64,000 nucleotides of DNA, from NCBI GenBank assembly GCA_003993805.1, contig RSEF01000031.1, positions 59,314,563 to 59,378,562 on the forward strand. The letters are read 5' to 3'. Source of the DNA: Himantopus leucocephalus. Taxonomy: Eukaryota > Chordata > Aves > Charadriiformes > Recurvirostridae. Under the pieces are notes generated by a model, which made no database searches, was not told where the DNA came from, and was given only the letters and a program-made list of their open reading frames with translations. This document shows positions 23,305 through 34,900 of this stretch, one piece after another (within the stretch, counting starts at the first letter, position 1; each line of letters begins with the position of its first letter). Position numbers and translations under genes: made by a program.

Positions 23305-23397
23305 CTCCCTGATTTCTTCACCACAAGCAACTGACAGGTGAGCTACCGTAACTTCATGGTGACTTTTCAGCCTCTCCTTCACTGCCTTCTCAGCCAG
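23305..23397 (-). other. Candidate 31-codon coding exon (minus strand)
   Basis: On the minus strand the acceptor ctctgtaccctag precedes exactly 93 bp ending AGGGAG, followed by the strong donor GTAAGTTT. The phase-0 frame is open across the segment and closes just outside both ends: TAG in the acceptor itself and TGA four codons past the exon end. The translation begins LAEKAVKERLKSHHEVTVAH and continues LSVACGEEIRE. It is charged, amphipathic and protein-like in composition. I do not recognise the family. About 270 bp upstream (minus sense), at roughly 23675-23825, another ATG frame of 49 codons (MFTTCFPASPFEDSTGSICK...) sits near a CAGTG/GTAAGC donor. These might be exons of one unknown transcript or chance. 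Confidence 0.27.
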
Positions 23398-26300
23398 CTA
23401 GGGTACAGAGCGCTATAGGCATGGAGGCGGTCCTTTTGCATCCATCCCACTCCTTTTCCCACTTTTTGCAAGGTGGCATTTCTGAGTGATTTTTTGGTAA
23501 TTCCCCAGAGTAGATTTGGGATGCGATGTTCAGCTTCTCATACTCATTTTGCAATCACTTCAGTGCACCAGGGTAGTTAACGCCTTATCAACACACTGGC
23601 ATTTCTAACAAGGTTCATAGTCTCTGGAAAAGGTTATCGCAACCCTTCTGGTGCTGCTTACCACTGGAGGTTTAAGTCAGTAGCAGGTTGAGATTCTTGC
23701 AGAGTTTGCAGAGTTTGGCTCAGGGATACGAGACTCCACTGCCTGCTCCAATATGGACAGGAAACATTTACAGATGCTCCCGGTAGAGTCTTCAAAGGGC
23801 GAGGCAGGAAAACACGTGGTGAACATGTGGACTTCAGGGGTGGTGGTTCTGCTATGATGGATTTTTTTTTCCTCTGTCAGCTTGTTGTGGTACAGACAGC
23901 AGACCCTGAAGGAATAGTGGGGCCGTGCCTACGAGCGCAAGCTCTGCTTGCACTGACGCGACATGCAAAGCTGCCATTGCAACCATTTGCATTGCCAACA
24001 GGTATAAGACAAGGATTGGCTTTAGTGGGAAAAACATGGTATCAGAAGGAAAGGCAAGCAAGTTTTCTAACAAACATTTCCTTGGCCTTGAGTTTTGTCA
24101 CTGTGTGGAAGCTTATGCAGCAGTGGGAGGAAGAAAGGGAACTCCGCCTGCTTTGCTTCACTGCTTTTTGCCAAGGGCTAATTATCACTCATACATCGCA
24201 GTTGTATAACTGATTATCCCAAAGTTAATTAAATCCTTGCAATCCTTAGAACCCCAAGGAGTTGGGTTGCCATATTTAACCATTGTATTTGATCAGTCAG
24301 TAGTGGAAGGAAACTCTTGTTTAGAACAGAATATGCTCTGAAATCGCTCAGCCTCTCCTTGTATCTTCCAGTACCCATTTTCTTAAAGGAAAAACTTCCA
24401 GTTTGCAAACAGAAGTCACGTAAAGAACCCTTCTGCTTGTCCTTCATGGAAACAGCACCACAGGAGTCCACAGTCTTTGCCACTCATGAGTTTGCACTGA
24501 ACATAATGTGTACGCAGAATTATTTTATGTCTCTGGCTCATCCCATGCTTGAAGAAGCAAGCTGTTCCTTTCTTTCTTCTTTGAACTTCAGCTCAAAAAG
24601 CAAAGCTCTGCCTACTGCATGCTCGCAGAACTATTTCTTATGTACTCACATGACCTCAGCTGCTTCTGCACAACACAGTTTCACAAGGAAACTTTGTGCC
24701 ATGACTGAATTGAAACAGGATTCCAAGACACCAGGAAAATGTGAAAACTGCCCAAGTGCCTTAGCAATATTTTCTATACTCAGTCAAAAACTGGGAAGGT
24801 TAGGAAAAGGCTGCCAGTCGTTAGCATGAAGAACTGTTGTACCCAGCAAAGTGCTGCACATCCTTCTTTATGGCCTGTGTCATTTTCCCCCAGCGAAGAA
24901 GCCATCCCTTTTTCTTCCTTTCATCAGCTATGAACGATAGTATTTTAAAGAGCATGTGCATTAGCCAAAATTGTCTCAGTATTCTCAGAAGTGAGAAGAG
25001 GAAAACAAGCCCAATTTTTTTCATGTGCAAAAAAGTAAGAAGTCGGTTTCTCTGGATATTGTTTGTCTCAATGATGCAGTCACTTTGGTATGAATCTGAT
25101 TGATTTCATGAGCAAAGTAACAAAATGTTGGCTAATGTACACTACTTCTATTGTGTAGCAAAGTAGAGACAATAATTGAAGATGGCTCCTTCTCTGTTAC
25201 CCTGGGTGGCTCTTGAGTGCTGGCTAGAATGAAAGCCAACAAAAAATAATTTTGTCACTAAAGCATCCAGACAGGACTCTAAGTTCAGACCAGGAACAGA
25301 ACAGGGAGGAATGAAGGTGACACATTTTTCATGTTCCAGACTGTAGCCACACTCCAAGAAAAGAAAGGATGGGATAATCTTCAGACTCTGATTCCTTGGT
25401 AGGGGATGAAACATCTTGTAGAAACTGTGATAATCTGTTATTTTGCATCTGGTCAACAAGATTTTTTTAAGTACTGGGAAAATCAGAGATGCATGCAAGT
25501 AAAACACAGAGCGGAGAAGACTTGTCCCACATGGGAGGGTCATGAGCAGAGTGAGCTGTATGTCATCAGCACTGAATTACGAGCAGGTCAGAGGTAACGA
25601 GTGTAACAAATCACAGTTCCACAAGAGCTTTTCATGCCATTTAACGTCCTGCTGCTGCATAGTTCAATGAGGACATGGAGCAATTGCACAACAGGTGAAT
25701 GCAGCAGGTTTCCTTCTGACTTAAGCACAGATTTATGTACAGCCTGGAGTAATCCGCAACCTCAACATGTTTGAGTTGTGTTTGAAAAAGCACTAAAGCA
25801 TCCAGATGCTTAATGGATCCTTTAAGTCTGTGGAACTGGGTTAGGGATGTTGCATACCAATCCTTCCTTATCGCGTTTTCCTATAAAGGCTAATTTGGCT
25901 GGAAGCACAAATTGCTCCTATCTGATGGAAACAACTCCCTTCTCTGTCTTCATATCCCCACCTTGAAGTTACTCAAAAGATTCATAAAACCCTGGGAGAA
26001 TTCTAGATTTCCAGCATGGGAGGTCTCTTCTTTGAGTACATTTAGTGTCATCTTCCTATTAGAAGTCCAAATCCCTCTTTACTTCCCTGGGTCCTCTTCC
26101 TCCAAAATTAAAATCTTGCAGAGTCTGAGGTATGCTAGGAGCATGTAATTGCAGCCTCTATCTAAGAAATGTGTCAGAGAGAGTGCTGAGAAAAGCGTTA
26201 GTATGAAAACAAGAACAATATACCCACTCACAATTCACAACTGAGCAGCTTCATGACAAATACATTCTAGAATCTTTCTTTGCTCCCCATTTAGCCCTAA

Positions 26301-28124
26301 AAGTTTATAGCCAGAGTTCCAGTCACATCAGATATTTTTACAAAAAACCTTGCAAAAAACAAGGGGTGTTTTGTTCCATTCAAATTCTCTTTCCCTGTGT
26401 GTATGGCACGAACCTTTTCAATAGAAATTGCTTCTACAAAACCAACCCCCCTTTGGACTAGTCTGGACCCAAGTGGATACTAGGGGCAAACTGTCAGGAG
26501 AACTCTGCCTTAAACTGGAGATATGGCACCTCCATCCTAATCTCTAGAAGTAAGTTTTCCCTCAATATCACGAAAAAATTACTCTGAAGATCCAACTCAC
26601 ATTCCCCATGCAGTCAAGAGGAGAATAATTTTTAACAAAACAATTTAATTGTGCCAAGTAAAGTCATTAGTTAAAGAAAATGGGTCAGTTTAATGATGTT
26701 GATGTTGATAAGCGGTAAAAGGTTCCACTTTTTGCTGGAGTGAAACAGTGAGAGAAAAAAAAGGCTTCAAGAATTAAAAAATCTCGGGGATTTAACCTGA
26801 TTTGTTACATGGTAAAGGACATAATTGCTTGCAGAGTTGTTGAGAGTATGTAAATCCGGTAGAAAATTAAGGCCTTTACATGTTTGGTACCAGTGCTTTC
26901 AAGAAGTATCTTAATAAGTTTTTGCAGCCACGCTACAGTGAAGAAGTTGGGAAACAAGTATAGAAGAAATGTAAAGCCCACAACAAAACTTTTGGGTCAA
27001 AATAGAAGGCTGTATGAAAGATGGCACACTGGAATCTGTGGCCTGTCCAGGTGTCCCTCTATTTAAAGATGAGGATAGCAGTAATCTCCACTCATACAAA
27101 CCATAAAGGTAAATGATGAATCTCTAAGCATTCCCATCCTCTAATATACTTACAACTATACCGAATGTTAGAGGTATCTCGGTTTTCTTTTCATTTCACT
27201 TATGAAAATAATAAGGTTAGCTTTCAGAGAGGTGCAATAGAGCTTTCATGTCTTAGCTAAACATGAAGGTAAGGCAAACTTTTGCAGTCACAGATTGGCA
27301 GAGAGGCAACTGAAAGCATTTTGCTCTGCAAATTGCGTGCAGACACATCATAAGCATCTTAATCATGTTTGCTTTGGAGTTGGAAGACAGCTTTAGGAAA
27401 AATAAAGCAAATGCTAGAGCCAGGTCTTTTGGGAATTTTGCCATTTTTTTGCATGATAGAAGCTGTGTAGCATTTTCCCACTATTGAGAATGTACTTCAC
27501 TAAGGGGAAGTCGTGTCCTTGTGGAGTTAGGCACTACCGTCTGTCTGACTGCAATTTAAAAGTACTGCTTCAAGTCCTAGAGAAGTCCTAGGAGTTGTTT
27601 ATGGGGAGTACGTGGTGTGTTCATGGGGTGCTCCACAACAATCCATGTGTCCCAGCCATGTTTTTGAAAAGACAATTTTGCCACTTTGTGAGTTTTCACT
27701 TTCCTGAATCCCGCATGGCAAATAGCTCATTCTTAGACACAAATACACCATCCTGGAAGCTCAGATTGACTCAGTGGTACCCATAAAATGACATTCCCAA
27801 TTTTATTACCAGCAAAGCAAACAGCTGTTGACCTAAATTTACTCGGGGCAGCTCAGAATGCCACGGTGAATACACTCCCTTGCTTCAGCTTCACTTAATA
27901 TAACACTTATCTTAGCCCTTGTCCATATTAATGGACAGAAAACTATGAGAAGTTTCTCAGAAACTCTAGGAAAGAAACGTACCGTCCTACATTTTTTGGG
28001 GTGGGGCTTGGGGGCATCTCAAAATGTCATTGTTATTATTTGTCTTTCACTTTTGCTTTAAGGAACAAGTTTTCTCACCCCAACCTTGCGAGTTGCCAGA
28101 GTGAGTGATGCATGTGATGATTTA
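23398..28124. other. Non-coding sequence
   Basis: Long unique stretch. Overlapping plus-strand open frames at 23.8-24.8 kb (the longest about 170 codons at 24317-24829) lack known domains. Other short frames occur around 24.8-25.6 kb. No repeat family recognised. Confidence 0.45.
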
Positions 28125-28380
28125 AGGAGTATGGTACCAGCTCAGGCCAGTGGTTCACCTAATCCAGTTTTTGGTCTTGAACAGGGGCATAATTGGGGAA
28201 AGCATGTAAGCCTGGCCCCACTTTGCCGTCCATTCCCCTTGTACTACTCCCCCAGCCTACCTGCTTGTGTTGGGGATGTTGGAGAGCACTTCCCTATGCC
28301 TTATAGAGCCCACTGACAAACCTGTCATCCATGAATTTGCCCCAATCCCATTTTGCAATTTTCTGTTGTTCTCACTTATG
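28125..28380 (+). mobile_element. Ancient CR1/L3-like repeat
   Basis: The left part (ctcaggccagtggttcacct, then aatccagttt) and the right part (actgacaaacctgtcatcc, atgaatttgccccaatccc) match, in order and spacing, a widespread old amniote repeat. That repeat reads 'TCAGACCAATGGTCCATCTAGTCCAGTATCCTGTC' at the left and 'ATGGACCTATCCTCCATGAATTTGTCTAATCCC' at the right. It is probably a 3' part of a CR1/L3-type LINE. No coding capacity remains, and the sequence between the two blocks is diverged. Confidence 0.6.
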
Positions 28381-31300
28381 GAACGTTTCAATCTTTTAAG
28401 GGCCTATGTTTTCTATTTGAAAGCTCCTTAACTTCTATGGACTGTGAACTATTTTCTTTTTGAGTTATGACACACAATTTACTTTGGCTTCTAACACAGT
28501 ATTTTGTAAAAGCTCCCTGCTTGCTTGTTGGCTTATTATTTTTTTCTGCCTTGGATGTTTTAATTTGCTTTACAGTTTGCTTCATTTTCTGCAGTTCCTT
28601 TCTTGAAAGTGAGCAGCTTCGGGCTACATTGATTTGGCACGCTGTCTTCTGCTATAATGTTAAACTTAATGCTGAACCTTTCAAATGGAATTCCTACTAT
28701 AGTTCCTAGTTTTGTTTTTGTAAGACCTAAGAGTTACCCTCCTGAGCTCGTTCTGTGCTGTCTCCTGACTGGCATGCTGATTGCTGCTTCCTGAAATCTG
28801 TTCCTGAATTAATGCTTGTTCTAGAGCCAGAGACAGGGTATGGAACAAAATCTGTGATTTTTTCACTGCAAAATCTAGTGGCTGCTCTCATAAACTTAAT
28901 GCAGAGTTTGCAGTGGCACACTTATTGTTGCCCTACAGCCCCAACCTTCACAAGCTGCAAACTAATCTTAATTCCAGTCATACCCAAAGTAATGACACCC
29001 TCATTATTTCACTGAGAAACCTAATGTCGCTTGTCCCAAAAATACACTGTGATGTATCAGTAAAGAACTGATTTTGAGAGACTTTTACTGAAAAAGATAA
29101 TTGGGGAACACAACAGAATTAATACAGTTACTGAATACTGATATTTAATGAAAAAAGTAGCCAGGAAATATGATTTTACATACAGAAGGAAAAGAATCTT
29201 AGTAATTCAGTTCCTCGAAGCTTTTAAATATAAAGAAAGATCACTAGTCTTATTACAGCTGTATCTTTCCCTTTTGCTGAACGGAAATGGGGGTCCCAGC
29301 ATACCTGCTGGTGAGAAGCTCAGCATGCAGTGAGCCTGAGGACAGAAGAATATTTTTCCAGATGAGAGGACTCTTTTCATTGTTCAATCACTATTATTGA
29401 TTTGTGTTATCACAAGTGGCTGTACTTAATTTGTTACTCTTTTATTTTCTAGGAAGGATGGATCTATGTTTACCACAATTTTTGTGTTTTGTGGTTATCC
29501 TCACCAATGTCATTTCATTCTGTGGTCAGTTGTAGCTGGGCAGCTACAGCCTCAGCCTCGTGGGTGATATCCACATACCCTGTGGAACAATAATCCTAAT
29601 TTTCTCCCTGAGAAACCTCATGGATACAGTCCTCAGTACACCTGAGGTCCATTATCCAATTACAGTCTAATTCTCACTCTATAGCTGCTACTTTACTAAG
29701 CTGTAAACGTATTGCTTTATCCACAAACGCTGCTCTTGTGGAGATAACACATGGAACAGGTTTTCTAAATTTTCTTGTTAACGTCTTCAGGGATTACTAT
29801 GCCTAAAACTACATTGGGATTTGCTTTCCAGCTGCCCCCTTACTTTAATCCAGACCTGCTGTACTTTGGTGGCATTGTTCTCATGGGTGGTGGCCATTCC
29901 CGTTGCGACTTTCGCTTCTTTGTATTTCCACTGCTACAGCACCTGAGCATCTAGTGGATTTATTCTCCGACACTCTTATGAGTATACACTGCTGCATTGA
30001 GAGTCAAATTGCTTTCCTATGGTTACAAAGGAAATTTTTGCCAGTGCAAGTAATTGTTCCCTGTCTTCTAGATCTAGGTGCCTCCAGTTTTGGACCAATG
30101 AAGTCCTTTGAGTGACTTTCAGGAACAGCCAGCAGAAGGGGCTCTGGTAGTACTGTGCCCTGTAGCTTTGTGGCCAGGCACGGAGGAAAGACCCTAAAAG
30201 AGCAACTTCTCCATCTAGTTTTGTTGGTCTTTACCTTGTGCTCTCCTTTGGCAATCCACCTGTTAACTGCTGCAGGAGCCTGTTCTGCAGTCATCTCCCT
30301 GCACCCAGTGAACTGTTATCATGAGCACAGCAAAAATATCTCTGGATCTGCCGATGATTTGATTTCACTTGATGGCCTCACTTGGTACCAGATTGCTATG
30401 GCTAAAATCAACACTTTTGAGTGGTGAAAGCTTAAAGTGAATTTGTCTTTGGGTTTTTTTAGCAGGGGTTGGTGTTCAGTTAACACAGCAATTTAACTGC
30501 TGAGACAGAGCATTATCTTGACTGAAGCATTACCAATATGGCAAAGAGAAAACTGTATGCAGTCAACCTCAGTTATCTTTTCCTCTTCGACATTCAGTAC
30601 TATTGGGCTCAGGGAGGCAACCAGCTGCTTGCTGCTGTGCTGCGCCAAATAATGCTGTGAAAGAGCACAAGCTAACACAACCCCTGACACCTCTGTTGAC
30701 TTTTCCAGTAGCGCTTTGGGAAGGTAAATTTGCCTAAATGTGAAGTGAAAGTAACTCAGTACTGCCAGGAAGCAAATCCTCCGGCATCACTGCTATGCTT
30801 TCACGCAGCCTGCTGAACAGGATTACTGGGAGTGGGCTGGGACCCCCCTCCTCCTCTGGACAAGTCACAGCGTTCCTGGGGACATGGGTATATTCCTGAA
30901 TGCACACGTGTACCTGTGTGCACAAGGCAGGACGTTCACAACCTTCACGTTCAAACAAAACAAAAGCATAACCAGTGCTCATACACTGAGCCTCCTGTGG
31001 AGTTACAATTCTGAGCTAAGAAGTGATGTCACACGTCAAAGAGTATTTTGTTGCTTTGTCCCCTGCTTTTTAGGTAGGGATGTGACTTTAGATGCTGCAC
31101 ATATCTAAGTAAATTGCAGTCACTCGTGTATTTATCCTTTTCAGTCTCTACGAGGCAAGATTTCCCTTAAGATTTTCAGCTCAGCTGACCCATCTGGAGT
31201 GCTGTGACCTCTCTTATCAGACAGGCTGACTGCTTTTATGCCTGTAATGTCACTCATCTCACAACCCCTCATGCACCAGAGCAGTACCACGGTGCCTTTC

Positions 31301-31390
31301 ACACAGGCAAGACCGGGAGTGCCAGGGGGTAAAAGCCCTGCCTGACAGGTCCATAATGTAGGTGAGTGCCTTGCCCATGTACAATCCACG
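28381..31390. other. Non-coding sequence
   Basis: Unique sequence. The old repeat to the left may extend some way in, but it is no longer recognisable. No gene seen. Confidence 0.45.
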
Positions 31391-31922
31391 TGTCATCTTG
31401 TCTTTAGTTGCCAGCCGGCAACTAAACACTACGCAGCTGCTCACTCACTCCTTTCCCCTGCCCCTGGTGGGAAAGGGAAAAGAACTGGAAAAAAAGCTAA
31501 GACTCTTGGGTTGAGGCAAAGACAGTTTAATAGGACAGCAAAGGAAGAGAAAAAAAAAAATATACAAAATGAGTGATGCGCAGTACAATTCCTCACCACC
31601 CGCTCACTGATGCCCAGCCTGTCCCCAAGCACCGATCCCAGCCTGCCGGCCAACTCCCCCATTTTATGTACTGAGCGTGAGATGTCATATGGTATGGAAC
31701 ATGGCTTTGGCCGGTTTGGGTCAGCTCTCCTGGCTTCTTGTGCGCCTCCTCACTGGCAGAGCATGGGAAGCTGAAAAGTCCTTGACCTAGTATAACCATT
31801 ACTTAGCAACAACTAAAACATCACTGTGTTGTCAACATTATTCTCATACTAAATGCAAAACACAGCACTATACCAGCTACTAGGAAAAAAAATAACTCTA
31901 TGCCCACTGAAACCAAGGCACA
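31391..31922 (-). mobile_element. Solo LTR of an avian endogenous retrovirus (probably ERVL-type)
   Basis: About 530 bp that, on the minus strand, begin TGTGCCTTGG and end GATGACA, giving the TG...CA ends of an LTR. In sense order it has a conserved 5' block (AGTAGCTGGTATAGTGCTG), the block CCATACCATATGACATC, a TATA-like site (gtacataaaat, near 31660-31670), an ATTAAA polyadenylation signal (31527-31532), and a 3' end containing GTTGCCGGCTGG. This architecture matches a very common solitary LTR of neoavian genomes. No gag, pol or env sequence and no second LTR flank it, so it is a solo LTR left by recombination. The adjacent 5-bp flanks (ccacg and tcttc) do not match, so no target-site duplication is visible. 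Family naming is tentative. Confidence 0.85.
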
Positions 31923-34900
31923 TCTTCTCTAGGTACTGCATGGAGACTCAGGACTACTGCAACAGCACGCAGCAACCGAGCATGTGTCAGATCAGGTTTT
32001 GCAGTGGCCAAGCCTGGGATGGGATGGGGTGGTATTTTGTTGAAAAAGTGCCAAAGGGTTGATAGATACTTCCATTCCTCTTCTTTCCAGGTACATGCAT
32101 GAGGTAAGAAAGAATTGTGTGCTGGCAAGGCTGGCTTTGGGGATAGAAGAGGAGCTCTTTGCAATTCAAGACCAATAAAACCCCCTGGTTTCTGTTTGCA
32201 TTCTTTTTTAAAAATACACTGGACTACAGAAAGGATGCATGAACCAAGTTTCCTCCTGCTATGTTCTTTTTTTCCCATCACAGTTTCAAGATATTCTTCA
32301 CAATAAAATGCTTAAAGACAATTATATGTCTTTCCAAACAACAAGATAGCAGCCAGAAGCAAAGCCCCGTATTGTTCAACTCTAGTGTGAGCTTCCAGAC
32401 TGAGCCTCCTTTTCTCCCTGAAGCTCTGGGTTCTTCCAGTGTCAGGTTTGGAGCATCCAGAATTTATTTAGAATACAAGGGAGTTTAGCCCCTAACAAGC
32501 AAGCCATGCCATATTTACACAGTCAGATGCAACAGCCATGACTGAAAGGCTGGAAACCCCTACAGTGAGGGACCCGACCGGTGCTTTCAACACGTTATTT
32601 AAAAACAATCTTTGTTGGTTTTGTAGCTTTTGGCTACATAGAAAAAACACAGCCAGTTAAAAAATAAAATCAAATAAAATCTGAAAAATATCTGGTGGAG
32701 CTTAGGCTCTTTCCCTTCCATGCCTTACTCCTGACTACCGGGACTAACTCCAAAGCATTTGGTATCCTTGTTGCTCTGGACACCAAGAGCTACTCCAATG
32801 CCAAACTGTCCCTGAGGGTTTCTCTAGGCCTCCTGACACATCACCATAGTTGTTCTGCTAATGCAATAAGCTTAATTTGCTTCAAATGGAGATCCTCCTC
32901 TTAATCCTACTAATTTACCAGCTACTTCTCTTCTTGTCATTACTGTACTCGGAAACCTTCAGGTTTGTAATAGTAGGGCCACTTTCCTCAACATATCCTA
33001 CCATTTCTTTGGCCACATGAAATGTGAATATTATTTCATCTGTCTCCTTCAGTATAACAAATGCTGCTCAAATCCCATGGCAGCCCTACAAGAACACCTG
33101 TTAAAACAGAAAAAGAGAGATAATAAATAAATAAATAAAATATCTGTTATATGATCCAATAAAATGGTCAGAGGAAAAGCAGCTTATGTGTTTTTTTAAA
33201 TAAAGACCTGTAGATGCCTAGTCCAGTGGTTAACTTCCACTGGCTGTTTGGTGGAGAGGCATAAATCCACTTACAAAGCCAGAAAAAACATACATGAAAG
33301 CACATGTATTAAGCATGAAACCACTCTGTAGTTGTTTTCTTCTATTCCATCAGGTGATATTTAGTAGGTCCTATATTGTTGCATTTTGGGTTTTTTACAC
33401 TGTGGGGTACTTCAATGAGCTGTTGTTCTGCAGAGCTGTTCTGTCAGTTTATACTCTTGTAAATATCTCTCTGAAATGGTGGAGAGCTAGCTAAAATTAA
33501 AATCATATGTCTTTCCAGTTGCAGCCAGTAAATGAGGATAAAGGCATTCCTGAATCCCATTAAAGGATCCCTGTGGTATTTCAGACATCTTGAGGTTGCT
33601 GTCATCAAGCCTGTCCCTACTAAAGATTACTGCAACACTGTAAGAAGCTCACCCATACAATTGTCATTACTGCAGTACTAATTGTCCTAGGAGGTGGGTG
33701 GTCACAAAGAAAGTGAGCACTCTCTCTTGCTCCTGCAACCCTGAAACACTGGGCTGCTCTCCTCCAAATAAACTGTGCTGGCAGGCTCCTAGATCCAGGT
33801 AGGCAGCCCATGGGCATAGGACCGAACACCAGTGGACTCCCTGCTCAGGTGGAGGCTGCCATGGAATCAGACCCATGTAGAAGAGAGAGCCCAGAGGAGG
33901 GGTGAAACACATCAGCAGGGACAGAGTAGAAAGGGGAGCAGGCAGCAGAACTCAAGTATGAATTTTGGACAGAACAGTTTGGCATGGGGTGTGAATCAGG
34001 GAAGTAAGTAATTATGCATAGGATATTAAGCACATGTAACAATGTATTAACAGTCACCAAAAGAGGAAGGAAGTAAGGCTTTGAGTCCAGTAGTTAGAGA
34101 TACACAACATCATGCAACTATCTCCTTTAGCCTCATCCCATGAATTTTGTACATTTTCTCAGACTCTATAGCTATTTTGAGTTTCCAAATGTGCTAGCAT
34201 CATCTGGTAAATCACCTGCCATCTCATTTGCTTACTAACACCAGAGAACAAAAACGGCTTTCATTTGCAAAATGAGGTATGACCAAGCAATTGCTTGTGG
34301 TTATTGCAAGGCCACTGTAGACTTCCCACACGCAGAGCTATGCTGCAGCGTGAGACTTTGCTCCACACAAGACAGCTTTGTTCATCCGAGCCCTCAAGGG
34401 CTGAGGTCACGTTAGTTATCAGTTCCTGTATCAGCGTGGCTTCTGTGGTCCCTCTTCTCAGGGCAGGCATGCTTGCAGCTGCAACCTTGACCCCTTGCTC
34501 TCAACCTTGCAGACCAGTAGAATAAAAAAGGTTAGTGAACACGGCCAAAGTGTTCCTCCCCACTGACCTCTATCTGCTTGACCTGATGGGAGGGGAAACA
34601 ATTTTTCTGGTAAAACTGGAAGCTGCTGTGGCTGAGAGCTCTAAGCTGTAGGTAAGGATGGAGGGTGTGCGGTGTGAGGGAGCAGTGCCCTCCCTGCCAC
34701 TCCCTGCATGGCCCTTTCCAAAAGGCAGCTGTCCCCAGGGCTACAGGTCTGCAAAATATTTCAGAAGAGGAAGTCCTCAACCTGCACCACTCTGCCAAAC
34801 AAGCTTGTCAGAAATAAGCTTTTGGCTGTAGAAACACAACTGAAGGACAACCTCTGTCCCAGTCTTCCTTCCAAGGTATCTTGTTGAACCATGGTTCCCC

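Noticed and set aside
24317..24829. 170-codon plus-strand open frame
   Set aside because: No recognisable domain, unremarkable start context, and no splice or polyadenylation support.
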